37,029 nt of DNA, taken from the NCBI GenBank assembly GCA_018817515.1, contig JAHIUD010000109.1:1-37029 (forward strand). Reading direction: 5' to 3'. Below are positions 16,804-24,096 of the stretch, in pieces (the stretch's first letter is position 1; every line of letters begins with the position of its first letter). Under the pieces are notes generated by a model. The model did no database searches and was not told the DNA's origin. It was given only the letters and a program-made list of their open reading frames with translations. Source of the stretch: Pseudomonadota bacterium (GTDB taxonomy: Bacteria; Desulfobacterota; Desulfovibrionia; Desulfovibrionales; Desulfovibrionaceae). Made by a program: the position numbers and the translations under genes.

Positions 16804-17098
16804 GCCTCCGGCGGCCTGGGGCCTGAGGCCCCCGGACCCCCCATTGGTCTGTGCCGGGGGTGGCGAGGGCAGATGCGTTGGCTGATCTTGGCCCTGGCAA
16901 TGTGCGCGATATTTTGAGCGCAGACGCTCAAAATATCGCGCACGGTTGGCCCTTTTTAGGAGCGAAACCGAAAGACCTCTCTCGTGGTTTCCCCTGACTC
17001 ACACAAGCCGAAAGGGCTGTTTCAGGTTCCTCCTGAAACAGCCCTTTCGGCGCAATGAGGGGGTTCGGGGGGCATCATGCCCCCCGACCGCCGGAGGC
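16804..17098 (+). repeat. Composite intergenic palindromic element, copy 4
   Basis: It lies between the convergent glycosyltransferase and HD-protein genes. GCCTCCGGCGG (16804-16814) opens it and CCGCCGGAGGC (17088-17098) closes it. Inside are a GGGGCC-TGA-GGCCCC hairpin; CCTGGCAAT; a perfect 19-bp variable stem (16902-16920/16925-16943, loop CAGA, core GCGCGATATTTTGAGCG); GGTTGGCCC; the 20-bp hairpin with loop TTCCT (17007-17051); and GGGGGGCA-TCA-TGCCCCCC. It shares its right-hand end with copy 2 and its central spacer with copy 3. Confidence 0.88.
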
Positions 17099-17105
17099 TC
17101 TTGCT

Positions 17106-18443
17106 TTACACCAGGCGTTCTTCCTGGGCGTAGCGTTTGACGAAGGCTTTGGCTTCGTCGAGGTTGGTGACATCGCCGGCGATTTGGGCTTTGAGCAGCT
17201 CATCGCGGATGATGCCCACGGTCGGTCCGGGGTTAAGCCCGGTGGCCTGCATGATGTCACGGCCGTTGAGCAGCGGTTCCAGGGCTTCTTCGGGCGTGTC
17301 GGCGCGTTCGAACATTTTCAGGTTGTGGTTGAATTCCCGGTAGGAGCCGTTCCTGGCCTTGATGTCTGCGCGGACCATTTCCAGGATGCGCGGGTATTCG
17401 TCGATGGCCTTGAGGCGGCGCATGCCCTTGTCGGTGAGCATGAAGTGCGGACGCATGTGGTCGCGCACCAGGGTGCAGATGAGGTCGATGTCTTCGGGCG
17501 GGAAGTGCAGGCGGTTCAGTATCTTGCGTGTAACCTTGGCGCCCACGCGGTGGTGCTGGAGGAAGCTCCACTGACCATCGGAGTATTCGGCGGTGTAGAG
17601 CTTGCCCACGTCGTGGAACATGCAGGCGATGGTGCCGTACCAATCGTAGGGCAGCACTTCGGGGTAGTGGCGCATGACGTTGAGGGTATGGATGAAGACG
17701 GTCTCCTCGCCCTCCTCGGGATTCTTGATCTGCTTGACGCGCGATAGGGCGGCGATTTCCGGCAGCAGCCCGTGCAGGATCTGGCATTCGAACAGGAGCT
17801 GCACGAACTGCCAGAGGTTTTCGGCTTCGACCTTGCGGAACTCGTCCATGATGTCGGCCACGGGGCAGTAGTCGAGCACGCGGCGCGCGCCCCGGATGAT
17901 GGCCAGCCAAGTGTTCGGCTCGATGGGCAGATGGTAGTTGGCGGAGAAGCGCATGGCCCGCACGGCCAGCAGGTAGTCCTGCTTGAGCACCTGGTCGGGG
18001 AAGCCCTTGATGCGCACCATGCCCTCGTCAAATCCGGCCAGGCCATGATCCTGCTCCTGGGGGCTGGGCAGGTAGGGGCAGGCGGCGGAGAGAGGTATCT
18101 CGCCCTTCTGTTCCAGGACCTTGAGCAGACGCGGGGTGAGCCGTGTCACGCATTCTTCGGGGTGCCCGCCGTCGTCCACGCTGGCGGGGTGGAAATAGAA
18201 GGTCACGCCGCTCTGGTGGATGAGCCCGGTGACGCCCTGTTCGGTGCAGGTTTCCAGGTTCGGGAACAGGCGCTTCAGTCCGTCGAAGTCAAGCTCGGTG
18301 CTGATGTCCATGGCCAGCACGTCCTTGTCGGCGGCCTCCGCCAGGACGGTCTTTTGCAGGCGGGCGTTGATGACGTAGGCGTCGTAGCCGTTGCGCATGA
18401 TGCTTTTGCACAGGCTTACGGCGTCCTTGAAAGGCTGGCTCAT
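17106..18443 (-). CDS. HD-domain protein with degenerate CCA/poly(A) nucleotidyltransferase fold, 445 aa
   Basis: Related to tRNA nucleotidyltransferase/poly(A) polymerases. The N-terminus GYDAYVINARLQKTVL-x8-DVLAMDISTE aligns by eye with the class II nucleotidyltransferase start (GYEAYLVGGxVRDLLLG...KDVDIAT). However, the GG is NA (26-27) and the DxD is not in place. The following region (DYLLAVRAMRFSANYHLPIEP, 156-176) matches the RNA-binding domain of that family. An HD phosphohydrolase domain follows with H252, H277-D278 and D328/H329. I infer that nucleotidyl transfer is lost and the HD activity kept. Start ATG 18443 has GGAGGAAGA directly upstream; the open frame extends further but without support. 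It is the last gene after pyrC, 107 bases away. Confidence 0.85.
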   Translation of the reverse strand: MSQPFKDAVSLCKSIMRNGYDAYVINARLQKTVLAEAADKDVLAMDISTELDFDGLKRLFPNLETCTEQGVTGLIHQSGVTFYFHPASVDDGGHPEECVTRLTPRLLKVLEQKGEIPLSAACPYLPSPQEQDHGLAGFDEGMVRIKGFPDQVLKQDYLLAVRAMRFSANYHLPIEPNTWLAIIRGARRVLDYCPVADIMDEFRKVEAENLWQFVQLLFECQILHGLLPEIAALSRVKQIKNPEEGEETVFIHTLNVMRHYPEVLPYDWYGTIACMFHDVGKLYTAEYSDGQWSFLQHHRVGAKVTRKILNRLHFPPEDIDLICTLVRDHMRPHFMLTDKGMRRLKAIDEYPRILEMVRADIKARNGSYREFNHNLKMFERADTPEEALEPLLNGRDIMQATGLNPGPTVGIIRDELLKAQIAGDVTNLDEAKAFVKRYAQEERLV

Positions 18444-18550
18444 TCTTCCTCCATATGGGGTGGTCCCACGCGTGGGACCTGTCGCATGAGGCCCGACGCC
18501 TGGCCGGACCGGGGGGTTCTCGATGCTTCGCGGGCCTATACGCCCGTGGG

Positions 18551-19948
18551 TTAAATCTCTAGCACGGATTTGCCCGCAAGGAAATGGGCCACAACCCGTC
18601 CGCGCAGGGTGCGCCCCAGTAGCGGCGTGTTCTTGCTCTTGCTCTTCATGGTCTCTGCGCTGACGGTCCAGGCGGCGTCCTGGTCGAAGAGCAGGAAGTC
18701 CGCCGGGTCGCCCGGGGCGAAGGAGCACAGCGGCAGGCCGAAGCGCTGGCAGGGGGCGCTGGTCCAGGCGCGCAGGAAGGCGTCAAAGGGCAGCTTGTCC
18801 GTGCGCACCAGCTCCCAGGTGGTGGCGAGCGCGGTATCCAGGCCGGAGATGCCGCAGGGGGCCTGGTCGAACTCGACCTCCTTCTCGTGGGCGGCATGGG
18901 GCGCGTGGTCGGTGGCCAGCATGTCGATGGTGCCGTCGGCCAGCGCGTCGAGCAGGGCCTCCACATCGGCCCGGGGCCGCAGCGGCGGGTTGACCTTGGC
19001 GTTGGCACTGTAGTCCGCCACCTCGTCTTCGGTGAGGGTCAGGTAGTGTGGGCAGGTTTCGGCGGTGACGTCGACCCCTCTGGCCTTGGCCGCGCGGATG
19101 ACGGCCACGCTCTTTTCGCAGGAGATGTGCGCCAGATGGATGGGCGCGCCCAGGTATTCGGCCAGGAGCACGTCGCGCGCGGCCTGGATGGCCTCGGCGA
19201 TGTCCGGCTGGCCGACGAGGCCCAGGCGGCTGGAGACCTCGCCCTCGTTGACCCCGACTGCCGGGGCCAGGAAGGGATCCTCGCAGTGGTCGATGACCAC
19301 GCGGCCCAGGTCCTGGCAGTATTCCATGGCCCGGCGCATGAGCTCAGTGTTTTCCATGGGCCTGCCGTCGTTGGAGAAGGCTACGCAGCCCGCGGCCGTG
19401 AGGTCGGCCATGGAGGCCAGCTCCTGGCCCTTGAGGCCCTTGGTCAGCGCGCCGATGGGGTACAGGCGCGGGCCCACGCCAACGGCGGGCGGCCAGCTCT
19501 TGCGGGCCTGTTCGAGCATGAACTCGGTGACGCTGGCGTTGTCGTTGACGGGCCTGGTGTTGGCCATGCACATGATGTTGGAGAAACCGCTATGGGCCGC
19601 GGCGGACAAGCCCGAGGCGATGTCCTCCTTGTACTCCTGGCCGGGCTCGCGCAGGTGGGTGTGCGCGTCGGTGAGGCTCGGCAAGAGCAGCAGGCCGCGC
19701 GCGTCGACCTCACGAGCGGCCCGCACGTCCAGGCTGCCAGCGGGCACCACGGACACGATGCGGCCCTTGGCCACCAGCACGTCGACGAGCTGGCCCTTGG
19801 GCTGCTGCATTTTTCCAAGCGGGCTTGCAGGCTGTGAGCCCTTCTGATTGCTGGCTTTGGCCTGGCTCTTCAAGGGGCCGAGCCAGAGGGCCGAGCGCAC
19901 CGCGAGGTCGATTTTTTTGACCTGTTGTGGTTTGTTGTTCTCAGGCAT
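18551..19948 (-). CDS. pyrC: Dihydroorotase (type I), 465 aa
   Basis: Zinc enzyme closing carbamoyl-aspartate to dihydroorotate, third step of UMP synthesis. The first metal motif is DAHTHLREPG (94-103). Further ligands fall in VVIDHCEDP, IHLAHISCEKS and the late motif MLATDHAPH. The NPPLR stretch (AKVNPPLRPRADVEAL) is diagnostic of dihydroorotases. An Lys/Gln/Ser/Pro-rich stretch at about 24-53 separates the first beta strands and is unusual. Start ATG 19948 has AGGAGG at ideal spacing; the upstream ATG at 19969 lies at the pyrB stop without a ribosome site. It follows pyrB by 23 bases, so the two are co-transcribed and the enzymes catalyse consecutive steps. Confidence 0.95.
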   Translation of the reverse strand: MPENNKPQQVKKIDLAVRSALWLGPLKSQAKASNQKGSQPASPLGKMQQPKGQLVDVLVAKGRIVSVVPAGSLDVRAAREVDARGLLLLPSLTDAHTHLREPGQEYKEDIASGLSAAAHSGFSNIMCMANTRPVNDNASVTEFMLEQARKSWPPAVGVGPRLYPIGALTKGLKGQELASMADLTAAGCVAFSNDGRPMENTELMRRAMEYCQDLGRVVIDHCEDPFLAPAVGVNEGEVSSRLGLVGQPDIAEAIQAARDVLLAEYLGAPIHLAHISCEKSVAVIRAAKARGVDVTAETCPHYLTLTEDEVADYSANAKVNPPLRPRADVEALLDALADGTIDMLATDHAPHAAHEKEVEFDQAPCGISGLDTALATTWELVRTDKLPFDAFLRAWTSAPCQRFGLPLCSFAPGDPADFLLFDQDAAWTVSAETMKSKSKNTPLLGRTLRGRVVAHFLAGKSVLEI

Positions 19949-19971
19949 GGCGGCCTCCTGTTCCTTCATGT

Positions 19972-20928
19972 TCAGGCGGGGATGCCGGGTTGCGCGGCAT
20001 CCGGGGATTTGCGGGTCAGGTAGAGGTAGAGCAGGGCCATGCGCACGGCCACCCCGTTCTCCACCTGCTCCAGGATCAGGCTCTCGGCGCTGTCGGCCAG
20101 GGGGGAGTCGATCTCCACCCCCCGGTTGATGGGGCCGGGATGCAGCACGCAGGCGCCCGGAGCAGCCAGGGCCATGTGCCGGGGCGAAAGCCCGAAGGTG
20201 CGCGCATACTCGCGCAGGCCCGGCAACAGTCCCGCCTGTTGCCGCTCCAGCTGCAGGCGCAGGCACATCACCGCGTCCACGCCCTGGGCGGCCTTGGCAA
20301 CGTCGGAGAAGACCGTCACGGGCCAGGTGTCCAGGCGCGGCGGCAAAAGCGTTCTGGGGCCGCACAGGCGCACGTTTGCGCCAAGCTTGGTCAGCAGCAG
20401 AACATTGGAGCGCGCCACCCGGCTGTGGGAGATGTCGCCCAGGATGAGCACGGTCTTGCCCGCGAAGTCGCCGTTCCAGCGGCGCGACAGGGTCAGCGCG
20501 TCGAGCAGGGCCTGGGTGGGGTGGGCGTGGCGTCCATCGCCGGCGTTGATGACGCTGCATTCCAGGCGTTCGGCCAGAAACTGCGCGGCCCCGCTGGAGG
20601 CGTGGCGGATGACGATGCCGTCCGGGTTCATGGCCTGGAGGGTCAGGGCGGTATCCTTCAATGTCTCGCCCTTGGTCAGGCTGGAACCGCTCTTGGCCAG
20701 GGCGAAGGTGTCCGCCGAGAGGCGCTTGCCCGCCATGTCGAAGCTTGTCTTGGTGCGCGTGCTGGCCTCCGCGAAGAACAGCACCACGCTGCGGCCCTTG
20801 AGGGTCGGCACCTTTTTCACCGGGCGGCTGTTGATCTCCCGGAAATAGGCGGCTGTGGCCAGGACGTGGCGCACCTCTTCCGCCGAGAGCTGGGAAATGT
20901 CGAGCAGGTCCTTGTGTTTCCACTGCAT
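19972..20928 (-). CDS. pyrB: Aspartate carbamoyltransferase catalytic chain, 318 aa
   Basis: Catalyses carbamoyl phosphate + aspartate to carbamoyl aspartate, the committed step of pyrimidine synthesis. The carbamoyl phosphate loop reads [13 protein letters not shown] (S56-T-R-T59, with Lys60 where Arg is more common). [10 protein letters not shown] and the late loop [13 protein letters not shown] are standard. Length is that of a catalytic chain; no regulatory pyrI is present in the window. Start ATG 20928 has AAGGA upstream; the open frame continues further upstream but overlaps the amidohydrolase gene and has no family similarity. It sits between the amidohydrolase (62-base gap) and pyrC (23-base gap), on one leftward transcript. 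Confidence 0.97.
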   Translation of the reverse strand: MQWKHKDLLDISQLSAEEVRHVLATAAYFREINSRPVKKVPTLKGRSVVLFFAEASTRTKTSFDMAGKRLSADTFALAKSGSSLTKGETLKDTALTLQAMNPDGIVIRHASSGAAQFLAERLECSVINAGDGRHAHPTQALLDALTLSRRWNGDFAGKTVLILGDISHSRVARSNVLLLTKLGANVRLCGPRTLLPPRLDTWPVTVFSDVAKAAQGVDAVMCLRLQLERQQAGLLPGLREYARTFGLSPRHMALAAPGACVLHPGPINRGVEIDSPLADSAESLILEQVENGVAVRMALLYLYLTRKSPDAAQPGIPA

Positions 20929-20990
20929 GGCGGCGTCCTTTCCTTCCCGGCAGGTTTGGCTGCCGAGCTGCCCCGCTTCGGGCGGGTTGG

Positions 20991-22229
20991 TCAAAATTCC
21001 TGGGAAAACGCTTCGAGCACGCTCTGCGGCACCACGGAGAAACGCGCGGCCTTGCCCGGGGCCAGGCTGCCCAGCGCCTCCACCCCTGGCACCAGCGGCC
21101 CGAAGAACCGCGCCGGGTTTGCGGTTATGAGCGCCAGGCCCTGGCACAGGCTCATGACGCCGGGGTTCTGCGCGGCCAGCCAGGCCAGCTCGGCGTAGGG
21201 GTCAAGGTCGGTGTTGGAACACAGGCCGTCCGTGCCCAGGCAAAGGTTCACGCCCGCATCCAGGAAGGCTTTCAGCGGGGCCTGGCCCACGCCGATGTAC
21301 TCGTTGCTGCGCGGGCACAGGCAGACGCTGGCGCGGCTTTCCGCGATGCATGCGATGTCTTCGTCGTTGACGGTGACGCAGTGCACGCACAGGGTGGCCT
21401 TGTCCAGCAGGCCCAGCTCAGACGCCAGGGGCACGGGGCGCTTGCCCGGGGCGTCGTACCCGGTGATGAAGCCGCGCTCGCGCAGGATGTCCAGAAAGGC
21501 GCTCTTGCCTGTGAGCAGGATGGCGTCCTCGTCGGCGTGCTCGGCCAGGTGCATGGAAAAGGGCAAGCCATGCGCGGAGCTGGCGGCCTTGGCCGCGGCC
21601 ATAAGCACCGGGCTGGTGCTGTACAGCGCGTGCCCGGCCACGGCGCAGGCCCCGCGGCCGCTCTCGGCCACGGCCTGGACCTGATGCAGCAGCGTTTCGG
21701 GATTGTCCGGCGTCACGCTGCCAATGGCCTCCTGGAAGGAGGTGAAGCTGTGTCCGCTGCCGGCCAGGATCTCGGCCAGGCGCGGCGCGTTGCGCGTGCT
21801 TATGTCGGCCAGGAAGGAGCAGCCCAGGTTTTCCAGCCGGGTCAGCTCGCTGCGCACCAGGGGCTCGTCCACATCATAGGCGTCGTTGGCCAGCAGGCTC
21901 TTGATCCAGGTCACGAAGCCCTGGCCTGAGACGGTCTTGCCCAAGAGGTGCGTCATCTCCAGGTGGACATGGCTGTTGAACACGGCCGGGGCCAGGGTCA
22001 GCCCGCCCAGGTCGCGCACTGGGCCCTCAAATTTGCGGCGCATGTGGTCATAGGGGCCCACATCCAGGATGCTCTGGTTGTGGACCACGACGGCGGCGTC
22101 CTCATAAAGGGGCCAGCCGGGAGTCATGGGCGCGATGTGAGCCGCGCGGAATATTTCGGGCATGGTTTTGACTTTGGCGTTGAGGGTTACGCTGGTGGCA
22201 CGTTTTGCCTGTGCCCGCCGGGCCATCAT
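20991..22229 (-). CDS. Amidohydrolase/deaminase of the ATZ/TRZ-MtaD type, 412 aa
   Basis: Metal-dependent hydrolase with the TIM-barrel amidohydrolase signature. [12 protein letters not shown] (H87, H89) binds the metal, with further ligands in [18 protein letters not shown] and [17 protein letters not shown], the last typical of deaminases acting on purine- or triazine-like substrates. Candidates are 5'-methylthioadenosine/SAH deaminase-like enzymes or the aminofutalosine deaminase of menaquinone synthesis; the sequence alone does not decide. ATG 22229 is used because GGAG lies eight bases upstream. ATG 22163 ([12 protein letters not shown]) would fit a typical family N-terminus but has no ribosome site. 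It is first in the leftward run with pyrB and pyrC, just after the terminator of the HcyBio gene. Confidence 0.88.
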   Translation of the reverse strand: MMARRAQAKRATSVTLNAKVKTMPEIFRAAHIAPMTPGWPLYEDAAVVVHNQSILDVGPYDHMRRKFEGPVRDLGGLTLAPAVFNSHVHLEMTHLLGKTVSGQGFVTWIKSLLANDAYDVDEPLVRSELTRLENLGCSFLADISTRNAPRLAEILAGSGHSFTSFQEAIGSVTPDNPETLLHQVQAVAESGRGACAVAGHALYSTSPVLMAAAKAASSAHGLPFSMHLAEHADEDAILLTGKSAFLDILRERGFITGYDAPGKRPVPLASELGLLDKATLCVHCVTVNDEDIACIAESRASVCLCPRSNEYIGVGQAPLKAFLDAGVNLCLGTDGLCSNTDLDPYAELAWLAAQNPGVMSLCQGLALITANPARFFGPLVPGVEALGSLAPGKAARFSVVPQSVLEAFSQEF

Positions 22230-22295
22230 AGCCATTTCTCCAGGCCTTGCAAGGCCGTGGGCCACGTCAGGCGCGCATCAAAAAGAACATCCAGC

Positions 22296-22324
22296 AAAAA
22301 AAAGGGAGGCTTGCGGCCTCCCTT
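22296..22324 (-). terminator. Intrinsic terminator of the HcyBio gene
   Basis: On the minus strand, AAGGGAGGC and GCCTCCCTT form a perfect 9-bp stem around a 5-nt loop, followed at once by eight T (A-run 22296-22303 on the plus strand). It begins 8 bases beyond the stop codon and insulates the pyrimidine run downstream. Confidence 0.92.
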
Positions 22325-22331
22325 GGTCTCC

Positions 22332-23504
22332 TCACATGGACAGTATCTCGCACTGAGGCTCGGTGAGCAGGAACTTGCCGTCCTCAATCCATTTCTTGAG
22401 GGTTTCGGCGATCTCAAGCGAAATGGAGTAGCTGGTGACGGGCACCGTGGGCGTGACGCGCTCGTTCACCGTGATGCTTCCGCTTTTGAGCTCCTCGAAG
22501 TTCACGTGGCAGATGGTGCGGCTGATGCCGTTGGGATAGTCGTAGCCGTAGTCCTTGACGGGCATCTGGATGTCCGCGTCGGCCACGCCGGTGAACCAGG
22601 CCATCTCCTCGTCCAGGATGGGGATGGGGATGCCCACGCCCAGGTTCAGCGAGCAGCCGTAGCCGATGAGGGACAGGCCGCGCACGTAGCGCGGATCCAT
22701 GCCCTTGAGGTTGCCCTTGAGCATCAGCGTGCCCGAGGCGGCCAGCGGGATGCCGCGCTCGTTTCTGGGCGGTTTGGTCACATGCTGGGTGCCCGCGCCG
22801 ATGACATAGCCGATGCCGCCGCCCATGAAGATCCGCGTGCCCAGGCCGATGGTGCGCAGGTAGGGATCGTTGAACAGGGGCGAGAGCTGGCCCGCAGTGG
22901 CGTAGTTGGCGTTGCGGCAGCCGGGCTTGAGCGGGCCCATGTATGTGTAGATGGTGCGGCCGCTCATGTTCACGGCGCAGTTGTAGTTCTGGTAGCAGTT
23001 GCGCGGATTGAGCAGCCAGGCGCCGGGCAGGCTGGCCAGGGTGACGTCCTTCTCCAGATCCTTGCGCGGGTAGCAGTCCGTGCCATAGGACTTGGCGCGC
23101 AGGCGCACGGGCTTGCCACGCAGCAGGTCTTCGATGACATGCCCGCCGCCATAGGCGAAGCGGCCCGGGTAGACCTTGTTCAGGGGGTCGTCGGCGCTGG
23201 CCTCGGTGGCGCCGCAATAGGCGTCCACTGCGGCCAGCCCGGCGTAGCAGGGCACGTTGTTCAGCCAGACCTGGCTGGCCTTCATCAGCGGCGGCTCCTG
23301 GCCGAAATTGAAGAGCATGCCTGATGAGCACATGGGAGAGAAGGTGCCCGTGGTGACGACGTCGACCTCTTTGGCCGCCTTTGTCTTGCCCAGGCGGCGG
23401 ACAGTCTCGACCATCTCCTCCGCCGTGAGAACCACGGCCTTGCCCTTCTGGATGCGCTCGTTGATCTCGGCGATGGTCTTTCCGGTCTTGGCTTTCCCGG
23501 CCAT
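22332..23504 (-). CDS. HcyBio/DUF39 homocysteine biosynthesis protein, 390 aa
   Basis: Member of the COG1900/DUF39 family, shown genetically in methanogens and Desulfovibrio-type anaerobes to take part in making homocysteine from aspartate semialdehyde and sulfide. The N-terminus KTIAEINERIQKGKAVVLTAEEM is diagnostic. Candidate essential cysteines are C59 (SPMCSSG) and C144 (YGTDCYPR). The Gly-rich stretch IFMGGGIGYVIGAGTQH is also typical. No CBS domain is attached. The ferredoxin/NIL-domain partner gene found beside some homologues is not adjacent here. Start ATG 23504 has GGAGGAAG at good spacing. It is transcribed alone with its own terminator, or with the small upstream ORF. Confidence 0.9.
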   Translation of the reverse strand: MAGKAKTGKTIAEINERIQKGKAVVLTAEEMVETVRRLGKTKAAKEVDVVTTGTFSPMCSSGMLFNFGQEPPLMKASQVWLNNVPCYAGLAAVDAYCGATEASADDPLNKVYPGRFAYGGGHVIEDLLRGKPVRLRAKSYGTDCYPRKDLEKDVTLASLPGAWLLNPRNCYQNYNCAVNMSGRTIYTYMGPLKPGCRNANYATAGQLSPLFNDPYLRTIGLGTRIFMGGGIGYVIGAGTQHVTKPPRNERGIPLAASGTLMLKGNLKGMDPRYVRGLSLIGYGCSLNLGVGIPIPILDEEMAWFTGVADADIQMPVKDYGYDYPNGISRTICHVNFEELKSGSITVNERVTPTVPVTSYSISLEIAETLKKWIEDGKFLLTEPQCEILSM

Positions 23505-23593
23505 GTGCTTCCTCCGCTGCTGGAACTCTTGCTGCTTGCCGCCGCTCCCACTGCGGGCCGCGGCGGTATTATCGGCCTGCGGCCGCCTGGCCG

Positions 23594-23914
23594 CTAGCCG
23601 TTGTCGGCTTGGCCCGCGTCCGCTAAAAAATCTGGTTTGCGCCTGGGGGCCTTTCGCCGCCTGTCGTCCATGGGCTTGGACACCGGGGGCTGGGCCTTGC
23701 GCACGCGCACCTTGTCCGATGCTATGACCACCTTAAAAGCCGTGGCCTGGCCTTGCTTGCCGCCCATATCTGCAATCTCTTCCTTGCGTCTTCGCCACTG
23801 TCTGCGTCTTTGGTCTATACTCAGGTCAAGAGCGGCCCAGGTTCGTTTGAACACACTCTTGAAAACTTGCCTTAAACTGTGGAAAAACTTTTTGTCTTCC
23901 GCCTCGTTGAACAT
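23594..23914 (-). CDS. Hypothetical small basic protein, up to 106 aa
   Basis: Not recognised. The frame encodes a Lys/Arg-rich protein with an amphipathic N-terminus (EDKKFFHSLRQVFKSVFKRT) and a charged tail (DDRRRKAPRRKPDF). The last half has the GC-rich third positions usual in this genome and the first half is poorer. ATG 23914 lacks a clear ribosome site; an internal ATG at 23767 has AAGGAAGAG ten bases upstream and would give 57 residues. It is divergent from dnaA and 89 bases upstream of the HcyBio gene on the same strand. It may be non-coding DNA of the origin region. Confidence 0.35.
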   Translation of the reverse strand: MFNEAEDKKFFHSLRQVFKSVFKRTWAALDLSIDQRRRQWRRRKEEIADMGGKQGQATAFKVVIASDKVRVRKAQPPVSKPMDDRRRKAPRRKPDFLADAGQADNG

Positions 23915-24096
23915 GGCTTAAATCGCTGCGGTTGGCAATTCTTTTTCCGCCGGGGCCGTGCGCTATTCGCTTGGCATCGGAAGGCTTTTCGGGTAGGACT
24001 AGGGCGGATGCAGGAGCGCCCTGGGGCACGCTGCGAACCCAAGAAAATTCTCCTTGTTTTTCCACAAATTGGACGAAGGATACAGGCCACAGGACC
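23870..24096. promoter_or_regulatory. dnaA upstream region with two DnaA-box-like sites (possible origin)
   Basis: The 9-mer TTTTCCACA, one base from the DnaA box TTATCCACA, occurs twice in opposite orientations: as TGTGGAAAA at 23878-23886 and directly at 24058-24066, 30 bases before dnaA. Both sit in locally AT-richer patches. With dnaA-dnaN-gyrB-gyrA downstream this is a reasonable place for DnaA autoregulation or oriC. No cluster of consensus boxes is seen, so the origin call is weak. Confidence 0.35.

Noticed and set aside
301-17098. Composite repeats as a CRISPR array
   Set aside because: Copies are kilobases apart, about 300 bases long and internally palindromic, with no regular spacers and no cas genes.
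18444-18728. N-terminal extension of the HD-domain gene into the pyrC region
   Set aside because: The frame stays open by GC bias, but the extension overlaps pyrC and is Arg/Gly-rich, whereas ATG 18443 has an ideal ribosome site.
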